Assembly: GCA_013822735.1 (NCBI GenBank)
Contig: PNKZ01000003.1
Span: 1-64,000 of the forward strand
Length of the DNA: 64,000 nt
Direction of reading: 5' to 3'
From: Pirellula sp.
Lineage (GTDB): Bacteria > Planctomycetota > Planctomycetia > Pirellulales > PNKZ01
A program made the translations under genes and the position numbers. The notes under the pieces are model-generated. The model was not told the DNA's origin. It saw nothing but the letters and a program-made list of their open reading frames with translations, and searched no databases. Numbering within the stretch: the first letter of the stretch is position 1; each line of letters opens with the position of its first letter. Positions 26,158 through 34,992 of this stretch are shown here, piece by piece.

Positions 26158-27992
26158 GCCCCGACCTCCGCCAGTAGATCGGTCGGATTCCAAACCCGCT
26201 CGGCAAGCTGCCGATAGAGGTTGTGCCGTGCGTCGAGATCGTCCTTTCTGAACGTCTCATGTGGCTTGAACGGCAGACCCGTCTCGGCGACAAAGCTGAG
26301 GAATCCCGGATGATGCTGGTAACAGTTCGGATGCAGTGACTTCGCGAGCAGGTTCTGCCCAAAGTATTCCTTGACCTTGTCGGCATACGGAAGCGCTCCG
26401 TAGCTGCCATTGAACGACTTTGGGAGCAGGAGCAAGCCGCCGAGGCGGTTGCGATATGCGGCAAAGTCGGCTTCGTGCTGGAACTCGTCTTGGTGTCGTT
26501 CGTGCTTGTCGGCCCAAATGTGCTCGACCTCGTAGCGTTTCTTTCCGCGCCAGCCGGTGTACTCCTCGTAGTGAGAGGCATAGCCGGACGCAGTTTCCAC
26601 GTAGTCGGTCAGGCGCGCGAGGATGCGTGCGATTTGTCGCCCGTTCGTGCCGTGCAAGGCGAATCGTTCGCTCGTCGCGAACACTTCCTTTTCGGCGTCT
26701 AGGTCAGCCTTCAACTTGGTCGCCAACTCGGCAGGTGCGCTGTGCCGGATCGCCAGCATGATCTTGAAGATTGGATACTTCATTGTCGACTGGTCGGTGC
26801 TGCGGTAGTTCCACATCCGCCGGGTGAGCACGATGTCGAGGTAGCGGGCGCAAAGTCGCCACTTCTTCTTGATCGTTTCCGCATCATCCGTGCGCAGCAG
26901 CGGAGCGAGCAGTAGCATCGGTTGCAGCGTGAACCCGGCCTGAGCGTTGTAATAGATGTGCTCTAATCCGGGCTGTCGCGTATGACCGGCTTGCAAAATC
27001 TCGATGTAGCGTTTCGAGTAAAAGTCGAACTCGTTACGGATGAACCGAAAGAAGTCCTCCGACTCGTTTAGCCCAATGGCTTCTTGAGTGTCGCGAACCC
27101 AGCGGTGGAATTCGGAGCCGATGCGATCGAAGTCGCCAGGAGCGGCATCACGCTTGCGTTCACGAATGGTTTTCGCGTGCTGGCTGCGGAGCCATGATTT
27201 GAAGCAGTCGGCGTCGGTATCTTTGCCGAAGGCGGCAAGTTGCTGAACCCGTTCTTTCCAAAGCGTATTGCAGTTGGTCCGTTTCGTTGAGTCGTCGATG
27301 TTGGCCAACAGGAAGCCTTTGAGCATGTCGATCGGGCTGAGCGACAGGCCGCGATCATTCATCGTCTCGAAGATCGTGTAGGCGTCCTCGTCGGAGTAGG
27401 CGGTGATTTCGACGAGGTGGACGTTCTCGATGAGCCAGTCGACGAAGAACGGAAGAGACTCGCCGCTGATCTCGGCAGGAAATCGGTCTTCGATGTCGTC
27501 GTAGCGCGCCTTGATGTTGACGATCGCCTCGGACTGCCCTTCGACGTCGAAGTCCTGGCCGCTATAGAGGGCGTTCATGCACTCTTCGCGTTCTTCGACG
27601 CTGATGTTGAACGACTTCTGCCCGAACTGCGTGGAGTAGATCAGATTGTTGATCTCGACCCGTTGATCTTCCGGGATTTGCTTTTGCAGGTGATTCAGGT
27701 GAATTAAAAGCAGCGTGAGCGACGTAAGCCGCTGCTGCCCATCGACGATGTAGCGAAGGTCGTCTTTGCTGCTGAGGATGATCGACCCTAGGAAGTAGTG
27801 GCCGTAGCCTTTGACGGCGCTACGGCTATGGGCCGGGTCGTGATCTTCGAGGAACCGCGAAGTAAGGTCGGTGATGAGTTCCTCGATTTGCTTGGTTTCC
27901 CAGCGGTATTCGCGTTGGTAGTAGTCGATCGAATACTTGGCGCTGCTAAGAAGCTCGCGCACCGTCTTGGCTTTACCGAGAATCTCTTTCAT
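26154..27992 (-). CDS. GmrSD-type DUF262/DUF1524 protein
   Basis: 612 residues. The N-terminal DUF262 domain has YQREYRWE and IVDGQQRLTSL (DGQQR nucleotide-binding motif); the C-terminal DUF1524 domain has YEVEHIWAD with downstream NRLGGLLLLPKSFN, the His-Me finger nuclease pattern (H plus N). Fused GmrSD proteins cut modified phage DNA using NTP. It is inserted between hsdM (TAATG overlap) and hsdS (ATGA overlap), so it is coupled to both. This gives the operon reach over both unmodified and modified DNA; whether it cooperates with the type I complex is inferred. Confidence 0.88.
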   Translation of the reverse strand: MKEILGKAKTVRELLSSAKYSIDYYQREYRWETKQIEELITDLTSRFLEDHDPAHSRSAVKGYGHYFLGSIILSSKDDLRYIVDGQQRLTSLTLLLIHLNHLQKQIPEDQRVEINNLIYSTQFGQKSFNISVEEREECMNALYSGQDFDVEGQSEAIVNIKARYDDIEDRFPAEISGESLPFFVDWLIENVHLVEITAYSDEDAYTIFETMNDRGLSLSPIDMLKGFLLANIDDSTKRTNCNTLWKERVQQLAAFGKDTDADCFKSWLRSQHAKTIRERKRDAAPGDFDRIGSEFHRWVRDTQEAIGLNESEDFFRFIRNEFDFYSKRYIEILQAGHTRQPGLEHIYYNAQAGFTLQPMLLLAPLLRTDDAETIKKKWRLCARYLDIVLTRRMWNYRSTDQSTMKYPIFKIMLAIRHSAPAELATKLKADLDAEKEVFATSERFALHGTNGRQIARILARLTDYVETASGYASHYEEYTGWRGKKRYEVEHIWADKHERHQDEFQHEADFAAYRNRLGGLLLLPKSFNGSYGALPYADKVKEYFGQNLLAKSLHPNCYQHHPGFLSFVAETGLPFKPHETFRKDDLDARHNLYRQLAERVWNPTDLLAEVGA

Positions 27993-30130
27993 TACTTCGC
28001 CCCTCCGATAATTTCGGTCAGCAGCCCTTCTGTTTCTCGTTCCAGAGCCAATATGTCGGTCCGAATCTCTTCCAGCGAACGCAACTGCTGCGGTTTATAG
28101 AAGTAGCGGTTGAAGCTGATTTCGTAGCCGATCTTGGTGGCCTCGTCGTCGAACCAGGCGTCGGGGGCGTGCGGCAGGACTTCGCGCCGGAGGAACGCTT
28201 CGATGCCTCCCTCTTCGAGCAGTGCAATCTGTTCCGTGTCGCGCAGCTCAGTGTCGGGCTCGTATTCGAGGACCAGTCCCTTGTCGCCAACAGGATTGGC
28301 GTAGCGGCCACGGATCGGATCGACCTTCACCTTGCCGGCTTTGTGAACCTTCTTGATGACGGGGGCGGCTTGCTCATCGCGCCGAGCCAACGAACCTTGC
28401 AACAGCTTGATCCGCTTCGCTGGCAGCTTCACGCCTTGGGCATCAGCGAGTTCCTCGACACGGCCGAAGAATTCGTTCCAATCGGAGTGTGGGCCGACGC
28501 CGAGTTTCTTTGCGGCAAGATCCATGAAGTTCGCGAGCGGCTCTTCACCGGCCTCGTCGCACACCGCGCGGAATGCGGCGAGTGCGGCAGGCGCGAGGTC
28601 GATGCGTAACCGCAACGGACGTTCGACCGTGACCTTCCAGTAGCCGAAGGCGGCGTTCGGGAAGATCTTGGATTGCTCGGTTTCTTTGAAGGCGAGGAAC
28701 GTCTTGACGATGTGTTGGATGTCATCAGGCGTGAGTTCGCAGTTCTTCTTGCCCATGTTTTTGCGCAGCGGCTTGAACCACGACGTGGCGTCGATGAGTT
28801 GAACTTTGCCTTTGCGCTTCTTCGGCTTGCGATTCGTCAGCACCCAGATGTAGGTCGCGATGCCCGTGTTGTAGAACATGTTCAGCGGCAGCGCGACAAT
28901 CGCTTCGAGCCAGTCGTTCTCGATGATCCAACGACGGATGTTGCTTTCGCCTTGACCGGCGTCGCCGGTGAAAAGCGACGAGCCGTTGTGAACTTCGGCA
29001 ATGCGGCTACCGAGCGTAGTGCCGTCCTTCATCTTCGAGAGCATGTTGACGAGAAACAGCAGTTGGCCGTCGCTCGATCGCGTGACGAGCGAGAGTTCTT
29101 CACCGTGGTGCTGAACGACGAAGCGAGGATCTTTGAGGCCGTCCTTGCCGCCCATCCGATCGAGGTCGCTTTTCCACGACTTGCCGTAGGGCGGATTGCT
29201 CAACATGAAGTCGAACTCACGCGACGGGAAAGCGTCGTTCGCGAGCGTCGAGTGTTCCGGTCCGCCGACGATGTTGTCGGCCGCTTCGCCTTCGCCTTTG
29301 AGCAACAGGTCGGCCTTGCAAATGGCGTAGGTCTCGGCGTTGATCTCTTGACCGTAGAGGTGGGTGGCAACCTGCTTTTTATGATCGGTGCCGAGGTGCT
29401 TGAGCGTTTCTTCGGCGACGGTGAGCATGCCGCCGGTGCCGCAGGCCCCGTCGTAGAGTAGGTAGGTGCCTGACTCGATTTCGTCGGCAATCGGATCGAA
29501 GATGAGCCGAGCCATTAGTTTGACGGCGTCGCGCGGCGTCCAGTGCTCGCCCGCCTCTTCGTTGTTCTCTTCGTTAAAACGGCGAACCAACTCCTCGAAG
29601 ATCGTCCCCATCGCATGGTTATCGAGGCCGGGAGACTTGACCGAACCATCGGTGTTCAACACCGGATTCGGGCCAAGGTTGATCTCCGGGGCAAGCAACT
29701 TTTCGATCAACGTGCCCAGGGCGTCCGCCTTCGACAGACGGGAGATCTGATTGCGAAACTCGAAGCAATCGAGAATTTCTTGGACGTTCGGCGAGAAGCC
29801 GTCGAGGTAAGCCTCGAAGTCGGCCTTGAGTTGCTGCTGACTGGCGCGGGACCGCAAGTCGCGGAGCGTGAATTTGCTGGTGTTATAGAACGACTTCTCC
29901 GCCGCTTGCCGCAGAGCCGCGTCTTGATTGGCGACCTTCGACTTGTCGAGCGCCTTCTTCATATCGAGCACGGCCTGCTTGGTGGGCTCAAGTTCGGCGT
30001 CGAGGCGGCGAAGGACGGTCATCGGCAAAATGACGTCGCGATACTTGCCGCGCACGTAGAGATCGCGGAGCACATCGTTAGCGATGCCCCAGATGAACTC
30101 GGTGATCCAACTCAATTGCGATTGATCCAT
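27992..30130 (-). CDS. hsdM: Type I restriction-modification methyltransferase subunit M
   Basis: 712 residues from the ATG at 30130 (the open frame continues upstream through the HTH gene in another register). An N-terminal helical HsdM domain is followed by the methyltransferase core: YDGACGTGGMLTV (motif I, SAM) and SNPPYGKSW (NPPY, adenine N6). The C-terminal ~150 residues include the conserved basic helices and a coiled segment (ALERETEGLLTEI) typical for contact with HsdS. It starts 26 bases after the HTH gene. Confidence 0.95.
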   Translation of the reverse strand: MDQSQLSWITEFIWGIANDVLRDLYVRGKYRDVILPMTVLRRLDAELEPTKQAVLDMKKALDKSKVANQDAALRQAAEKSFYNTSKFTLRDLRSRASQQQLKADFEAYLDGFSPNVQEILDCFEFRNQISRLSKADALGTLIEKLLAPEINLGPNPVLNTDGSVKSPGLDNHAMGTIFEELVRRFNEENNEEAGEHWTPRDAVKLMARLIFDPIADEIESGTYLLYDGACGTGGMLTVAEETLKHLGTDHKKQVATHLYGQEINAETYAICKADLLLKGEGEAADNIVGGPEHSTLANDAFPSREFDFMLSNPPYGKSWKSDLDRMGGKDGLKDPRFVVQHHGEELSLVTRSSDGQLLFLVNMLSKMKDGTTLGSRIAEVHNGSSLFTGDAGQGESNIRRWIIENDWLEAIVALPLNMFYNTGIATYIWVLTNRKPKKRKGKVQLIDATSWFKPLRKNMGKKNCELTPDDIQHIVKTFLAFKETEQSKIFPNAAFGYWKVTVERPLRLRIDLAPAALAAFRAVCDEAGEEPLANFMDLAAKKLGVGPHSDWNEFFGRVEELADAQGVKLPAKRIKLLQGSLARRDEQAAPVIKKVHKAGKVKVDPIRGRYANPVGDKGLVLEYEPDTELRDTEQIALLEEGGIEAFLRREVLPHAPDAWFDDEATKIGYEISFNRYFYKPQQLRSLEEIRTDILALERETEGLLTEIIGGAK

Positions 30131-30156
30131 CGTTGCTTTCTCAAAGTCGGCCACGA

Positions 30157-30372
30157 CTACTTGGCTTTCTTGTTGCGAGACGGCTTCACGGCGCGAGCGG
30201 TCTTTTGCAGGAAACGGTCGAGGTCGGTTTGACGAAACAGCCGGTAGCCGTTCGCCGGATTGCGGTGCATCGGGATTTTGCCCTGCTCGGCCCAGGCCCG
30301 CAGGGTGTTCTGCGAGACGCCGACGATCTCGGCAGCCTCGGCGATTTGGACGTACTCGTTCAACTTGGTCAT
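30157..30372 (-). CDS. MerR-like/excisionase HTH protein, first gene of RM operon
   Basis: 71 residues from ATG 30372. It is an HTH_17-type small DNA-binding protein: IAEAAEIVGVSQNTLRAWAEQGKI followed by GYRLFRQTDLDRFL, the usual helix-turn-helix plus wing. Such proteins control RM operons or act as excisionase-like factors. It is the promoter-proximal gene of the minus-strand RM operon and lies about 100 bases from a 15-base palindrome at 30476. Autoregulation through that site is inferred. Confidence 0.8.
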   Translation of the reverse strand: MTKLNEYVQIAEAAEIVGVSQNTLRAWAEQGKIPMHRNPANGYRLFRQTDLDRFLQKTARAVKPSRNKKAK

Positions 30373-30475
30373 GTCGTCGCTCCACGAATACACGTCACGG
30401 CGTGCAAGAGCATCAACCTACCAAAGTCTGCAACCGGTCGAAACAACCGGCGGTTAATAAATTACCTCGCCGCTT

Positions 30476-30490
30476 GGACATGGCATGTCC
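30476..30490. promoter_or_regulatory. Palindrome, candidate operator
   Basis: GGACATG-G-CATGTCC is a perfect seven-base inverted repeat around one central base, in the divergent intergenic region between the RM operon HTH gene and the plus-strand cargo genes. Suitable for a dimeric HTH regulator. Confidence 0.45.
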
Positions 30491-30640
30491 AGCCTGACGA
30501 AGCCTCAGGATCACCCTGAATGCCTCGTCACGACCTAAATATCGGGGCCGTCCGCGTCAGAACCTAAGAGGCGGCTACTTAGCGTTACGGGTATCGCCGT
30601 CTTCGTGCGTGTCGAAAACAACCCAACAGCGAGGATGCCC

Positions 30641-30838
30641 ATGCTCACCGTTCGCGAGACCGCGACGTTGCTCGCGGCACTACAACACTGGCAAGAAGAA
30701 ATGCTGCCGCACGGCCGCGACATCATGCGACCCTATTTTCGCACGGTCGGCTGCGACCGAATCACGCCGCTCAACCGGGCCGAAGTCGCTCATTTGTCAT
30801 TACGGCTGAAATCACATTTTCAATCGCTCGTCGCTTGA
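30641..30838 (+). CDS. Small conserved-looking hypothetical protein
   Basis: 65 residues if started at ATG 30641, where GAGG lies five to eight bases upstream; ATG 30635 is too close to it. The sequence is amphipathic helical (TVRETATLLAALQHWQEEM, then LNRAEVAHLSLRLK) without a known motif. It precedes the DUF932 gene by 48 bases in the same direction, and similar small proteins are expected in plasmid-like modules. Function unknown. Confidence 0.55.
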   Translation: MLTVRETATLLAALQHWQEEMLPHGRDIMRPYFRTVGCDRITPLNRAEVAHLSLRLKSHFQSLVA

Positions 30839-30886
30839 GCGATCTCTGCTCGTTTCACCCGTCCATCTTTTCCCGGAGGTATGCGC

Positions 30887-31651
30887 ATGGTTTCGTCTAC
30901 GCTTGTCAATCACTGCGGCGCTCGCCAAGTCAACGCGGCCGAACTGGCGACGATCGAGCCGCCGACGCCGACGCGGACGTGGTATCCGCTGGCCCATCGC
31001 ACCGTGCTCGATTCGGTTTGTGCGACGCTCTCGGGAGCGGGCTTCGCGATTGTCCGCAGTCGGCTCTCCATTTCGCACGGTGGTGCTCGGTTCTTCGGCA
31101 CGCTCGACTTGGCGACGAGCATCACTGACGGCGTTTCCCTGGCGGTCGGCATCCGTAACTCGAACGACCAGAGCTTCCCGATCGGCTTCTGCTGCGGGCA
31201 GCGAGTTTTCGTCTGCGACAACTTGGCCTTCACGTCCGAAATTGTCGTCTCGAAAAAGCACACCCGTTTCGGCCAGGAACGGTACCTGGAAGGTTTGGCT
31301 CGCGCCGTGGCGTCGCTCGATCAGTACAGCCGCTCGGCGGCTGACTGGATCGTGCGGATGCAGCAGTACGAACTCAGCAACCACATGGCCAACTCGCTGC
31401 TGTTGCAGGCGTACGAGCGGAAGATCGTCGGGCTTCGACTGCTGCCGCAGGTGATTGAAGAATGGCGGCGACCGCAGCGCGAGGAGTACCAGCCGCGCAC
31501 GGCGTACTCGCTCTTCAACTGCTTCACCGATGTGCTCGGTCGCGAACGGCAAACGCGGTTCCCGGCCGAGTCGGCGCTGGCGACGATGCGACTGGCTAAG
31601 CTGCTCACGCCGCACGCCGCACGCGAGACCGAAGTGGTCACGGCGGCGTAG
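30887..31651 (+). CDS. DUF932 phage/plasmid-like protein
   Basis: 254 residues; ATG 30887 is seven bases after GGAGG, whereas ATG 30881 is one base from it. The family pattern is visible: FAIVRSRLSISHGGARFFGTLDL, VAVGIRNSNDQSFPIGFCCGQRVFVCDNLAF, and a long helical C-terminus. DUF932 proteins are typical of phages, plasmids and integrated elements; their biochemical role is unknown. It marks the start of the mobile-element half of the island. Confidence 0.75.
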   Translation: MVSSTLVNHCGARQVNAAELATIEPPTPTRTWYPLAHRTVLDSVCATLSGAGFAIVRSRLSISHGGARFFGTLDLATSITDGVSLAVGIRNSNDQSFPIGFCCGQRVFVCDNLAFTSEIVVSKKHTRFGQERYLEGLARAVASLDQYSRSAADWIVRMQQYELSNHMANSLLLQAYERKIVGLRLLPQVIEEWRRPQREEYQPRTAYSLFNCFTDVLGRERQTRFPAESALATMRLAKLLTPHAARETEVVTAA

Positions 31652-31658
31652 GCCGTAC

Positions 31659-31961
31659 TTAACCGGCCAGCCGTTCCAATTCGCCGCGTAGCACGCTCTC
31701 GCTCGTGACGCCGAGGTGCTGGGCAGCGACTCGACCGTTCTGGAAGATGAACAGCGCCGGGATCGACGACACGTTGTACCGTGCCGCCAACTTCGGATTC
31801 CGGTCGACGTTCACCTTGCAGACCTTGTAGTCGCTGGCCAAAGCGTGAAGCGTCGGCGTCATGGCCCGACACGGTCCGCACCACTCCGCCCAGAAATCGA
31901 CCAACACCGGCTCGGTCGATTCGAGGACTTCGCGTTTGAAATTGAACTCTTCGAGCAGCAT
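31659..31961 (-). CDS. Thioredoxin
   Basis: 100 residues from ATG 31961, which has GGAGA about ten bases upstream; ATG 31997 is an alternative adding 12 residues. VDFWAEWCGPC has the WCGPC redox site at residues 27-31, followed by YNVSSIPALFIFQNGR with the cis-proline (SIP). Soluble disulfide reductase. It is encoded convergently with the DUF932 gene (7-base gap), surrounded by mobile-element genes. Phage and plasmid thioredoxins can serve as replication processivity factors, but here the role is unknown. Confidence 0.92.
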   Translation of the reverse strand: MLLEEFNFKREVLESTEPVLVDFWAEWCGPCRAMTPTLHALASDYKVCKVNVDRNPKLAARYNVSSIPALFIFQNGRVAAQHLGVTSESVLRGELERLAG

Positions 31962-32090
31962 GGCGGTTTCATCTCCGTAGACCGTCGTCTGGCTCATTCT
32001 AGTCGCCCGCCGGTTCTCCGGTGGGCTTGCCGTCGTTTCGTTTCCCACGCGGCGCTCTGCGCCGCCATTTCCATTGTTAGGAGTTTCCTT

Positions 32091-32282
32091 ATGACTCAAG
32101 CCGAGTTCGAGCAAGAAGTTTGCCTAGCCACCGGCGAAGACCGCCGCACGGTCCGTACGCGCGGTTTCAGCCTCGTCGTCATGCCCGATCGCGAACCGTT
32201 GACCGTCGACTGGGATACCGTCCAGCAGGTCGAGCCGATCCGCTACCGGCTGCACCGTCGCCGACGCCGCTGCGCCGCCTAG
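32091..32282 (+). CDS. Small hypothetical protein
   Basis: 63 residues, ATG preceded at good distance by TAGGAG. Acidic N-terminus (TQAEFEQEVCLATGED) and very basic C-terminus (RLHRRRRRCAA). The internal FSLVVMPDREPLTVDWDTVQQVEPI suggests a small beta-rich domain. It heads a plus-strand group with the clamp-like gene 86 bases downstream. No family recognised. Confidence 0.6.
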   Translation: MTQAEFEQEVCLATGEDRRTVRTRGFSLVVMPDREPLTVDWDTVQQVEPIRYRLHRRRRRCAA

Positions 32283-32368
32283 CTCGTGGTCCTCTCCATC
32301 CGTTCCCTTTCCCGCGCCGCTCGTCTCCGCGTGGGGGCGGGCGGCGTGGGCATTTTAGGAGTTCAAGC

Positions 32369-33766
32369 GTGATCCGAATTCCTCGTTCCGTTCTCAAGCG
32401 CTTTCGTACGCTCTGCCGTCGCGGTGGCCTGCACAAGTTCCGCACGTCCGGCGGTCCCTACGTCGCCGTGGCCGGCGGCATCGACGGCTACACGCTCCGG
32501 GCCGCGTCGCCCGACGTCTGCATTTATTACCACGATCCGGCTCCGTGCGACGCGGAAGCGATCCGCTTGCCACTCGACGCCCTCGAAGTCTGCGAGGGCC
32601 GCGACGACGCCCAGGTCGACATTGAAGGCCTTCCCGGCAATCGGGCGTTACTGTCGTGGGTCGATCGGAGCGTTCCCCGGCAGCACGAGGTCGACCAGCC
32701 GAAGGCCGGCGGGTTTGCCTTTCCCGGTTTGCCCACAAACTTCGTCGACAACGAGCCGGGCATGTGGCCCGCGCTGAGAGACGCGGTCGCCACGACGGAC
32801 GCCTCGTCGACGCGATACGCCCTTGGCTGTCTACACTTTCGCGGCAAACACGGCCGGTTCGAGGCCACCGATGGGCGGCAGGTACTGACGCAATCAGGCT
32901 ATCAATTCGATTTCGACGCGGACCTGCTGGTCCCGGCGTCACCGCTGGTCGGCTGCCGCGATCTCGACGGCGAGTCGGTTGCCGTTGGTCACAGCGACGA
33001 GTGGGTCGGCTTTCGGGTCGGAAAGACAGTGATCCTGGTCCGCATTCAGAAGGAAGGCCGTTTCCCGAAGATCGACGAGTTGCTGCCCGCCGTCGACCGA
33101 GCACCGTCGCAATTGGAGTTGTCGGCACAGGACACCGCATTTCTGTTGGGCGCGCTGCGGAGCCTGCCGAGTAGTGATCCGCAGTACATGCCGGTCACAT
33201 TCGACTTGAACGGTCAGGTGCTCATCCGCAGCCGCGATGCGAACCGGGCTCGGCCGACCGAGGTGGAGTTAACGTCATCGCGGTTGAACGGCGAGGCCGT
33301 CATGTTTAACACCGATCGGCGGTTCGTCGAGAGAGCGTTGCAGCTTGGCTTTCGGGCAGCATCCATTTACGGCCCGAAGTCCCCAATTCTCTGCGCCGAC
33401 GAACGACGCCGATACTTATTCGCACTGCTGGACGCCGAAAGCGCCGTGCCGAAGTCGGCCGATGCCGTGCGAATCGAATCGACGATGACGACGACTGCTT
33501 TGCGAGTTCGTCGCCCGCGTCGAAAATCGACGGCGGATGTTCCGCCTATGCCCGAGATTCCGCCGACCGAGGTCGCGGCCGAGCGGAATTGCGATGCGAA
33601 AGAGGTCGAGCCGATGGAAGGCGCGATTCAACTACGTGACGCCCTGCGGAATGTGACGTCGGCCGCGCATCACCTTGTTCGACAACTCAAGCGACAGAAA
33701 CGACGGTCACGAATGGTCGAGGCGACGCTGACGTCACTGCGGTCATTGCCAACCTTGGCCGGTTGA
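32369..33766 (+). CDS. Possible DNA polymerase III beta-clamp-like protein
   Basis: 465 residues from a GTG at 32369 with TAGGAG upstream. Some segments resemble DnaN: RYALGCLHFRGKHGRFEATDGRQVL (domain-2 pattern of R-L-hydrophobic-ATDGxxL), a following strand ending VPASPL, and RFPKIDELLP as in the beta-clamp GxYPxxxxxIP. The N-terminal third and the Pro/Lys-rich C-terminal ~100 residues are unlike DnaN. If correct, it is an element-encoded clamp, perhaps with extra partners. The region has several overlapping shadow frames because of high GC. Confidence 0.5.
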   Translation: MIRIPRSVLKRFRTLCRRGGLHKFRTSGGPYVAVAGGIDGYTLRAASPDVCIYYHDPAPCDAEAIRLPLDALEVCEGRDDAQVDIEGLPGNRALLSWVDRSVPRQHEVDQPKAGGFAFPGLPTNFVDNEPGMWPALRDAVATTDASSTRYALGCLHFRGKHGRFEATDGRQVLTQSGYQFDFDADLLVPASPLVGCRDLDGESVAVGHSDEWVGFRVGKTVILVRIQKEGRFPKIDELLPAVDRAPSQLELSAQDTAFLLGALRSLPSSDPQYMPVTFDLNGQVLIRSRDANRARPTEVELTSSRLNGEAVMFNTDRRFVERALQLGFRAASIYGPKSPILCADERRRYLFALLDAESAVPKSADAVRIESTMTTTALRVRRPRRKSTADVPPMPEIPPTEVAAERNCDAKEVEPMEGAIQLRDALRNVTSAAHHLVRQLKRQKRRSRMVEATLTSLRSLPTLAG

Positions 33767-33768
33767 TC

Positions 33769-34467
33769 TTAGGCGCGGCAGTGCCATTGCAGCCCGCCGG
33801 GCAAGTCGCCCACGGCAAACTCGAAATGCACGACGCGGCGATGTTGCGGCCGCTCGGCTTGCGAGGAGGCGTGCAACAGCAACGGTCGGAAGGCCAGCAC
33901 ACCACCTCGCGAAACGAGGCACTCGACGGGAGCGTTTCGATCCTTCCAGGCGGGGATCTCGGTGATGGGAATTTTGCCGAATTGGTGACTTCCCGTGAGA
34001 ACCCGCACCGGACCGTTGTCGTTCGTGCAATCGTCAAGATGAACACGGACAGCCAGCATCCGTTCGAGTACGTCACACGGCGGTTGCACATGGACGATGC
34101 CCGTCTTGAGCGACCAAGGACCGTAACCGGGCGCGTCGATGCGTTCCGCCACCGCGATTGTCAGGTCTTGATGCCAAGCGACTTTCCAATTCGCCCCGTC
34201 CGTCTTATCGAAAAGAATCGCCCGCGTGACGAAGCAGTCCGGGCCGAGCGTCGCTTCGGCGATCTGTCGAACGGCCGGATGGCGAGTTAATCGTCGAGTC
34301 GCCGGAGACACCGACAGTAGATCGCGCAGCCCTGCGCGTTCGGTGTTTGTCTCGGCGATGATTTCATTCAATAGGCCGTCTTCAACGACGGCGGGCGTGA
34401 CGGCCCAGCCGTCTTGCGCAATCCGTCGTTGCAATGTCTGGGCGTCGGCCTGCATGGTCGCCGTCAT
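33769..34467 (-). CDS. Phytanoyl-CoA dioxygenase (PhyH) family protein
   Basis: 232 residues from ATG 34467, which has AAGGGG seven bases upstream. Fe(II)/2-oxoglutarate oxygenase signature: WHQD (His and Asp of the facial triad) and a distal LLLHASS (His) with R-x-V-x-H-F-E-F near the C-terminus for 2-oxoglutarate. Substrate unknown. It is convergent with the clamp-like gene (2-base gap) and has no obvious functional link with its neighbours, so it is probably cargo. Confidence 0.8.
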   Translation of the reverse strand: MTATMQADAQTLQRRIAQDGWAVTPAVVEDGLLNEIIAETNTERAGLRDLLSVSPATRRLTRHPAVRQIAEATLGPDCFVTRAILFDKTDGANWKVAWHQDLTIAVAERIDAPGYGPWSLKTGIVHVQPPCDVLERMLAVRVHLDDCTNDNGPVRVLTGSHQFGKIPITEIPAWKDRNAPVECLVSRGGVLAFRPLLLHASSQAERPQHRRVVHFEFAVGDLPGGLQWHCRA

Positions 34468-34548
34468 GCACTGTCCCCTTCGTGCCGGCCGCTGCACAGA
34501 CAGCCGTCACCATCAGTCTATCGCGTATCTCATTCTTGGAGGTAGTCC

Positions 34549-34992
34549 ATGCTCAAACTCAACGTCGGTTTCAGTCGGAAACTCGGTGAAGCCAATTACG
34601 GCTCGCGCGGCGCGAGCATCAATGTGGAAGTCGAAGTCGATTCCGGCCTCATCGGCGACGCCGATCGACTCAAGGATCGGATCAGGCAATTGTTCGCGTT
34701 GGCCAAGGGGTCAGTCGACGAAGAGCTGGCCGGGAAATCGCACAACGGCAACGGGGCGAACGGCAAGACCTCAGACAACGGCAACGGCCGACGTCGTGAC
34801 GGCACGCGTCGAGCCACCGCCAGCCAGATACGAGCGATTCATGCGATCGTTGATCGGCAACGTCTCGATCTTACCGCCGTACTGCACGAACGCTATGGCA
34901 TCAACGATCCCACCGAGCTTTCGATTACGGAAGCCAGCGAACTGATCGACAGCATTAAGAATGCCGGCAACGGGACTGGAGGGAAGCGATGA
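34549..34992 (+). CDS. Hypothetical protein upstream of RecB-like nuclease
   Basis: 147 residues with TTGGAGG before the ATG. An N-terminal beta-rich domain (LNVGFSRKLGE, GASINVEVEVDS), then LKDRIRQLFALAKGSVDEEL, a Gly/Asn-rich linker (about residues 64-85), and a C-terminal helical region (ASQIRAIHAIVDRQ...). The stop overlaps the nuclease start (ATGA), implying coupled translation. The layout resembles small single-strand DNA or recombination partner proteins of mobile elements; no family is claimed. Confidence 0.65.
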   Translation: MLKLNVGFSRKLGEANYGSRGASINVEVEVDSGLIGDADRLKDRIRQLFALAKGSVDEELAGKSHNGNGANGKTSDNGNGRRRDGTRRATASQIRAIHAIVDRQRLDLTAVLHERYGINDPTELSITEASELIDSIKNAGNGTGGKR

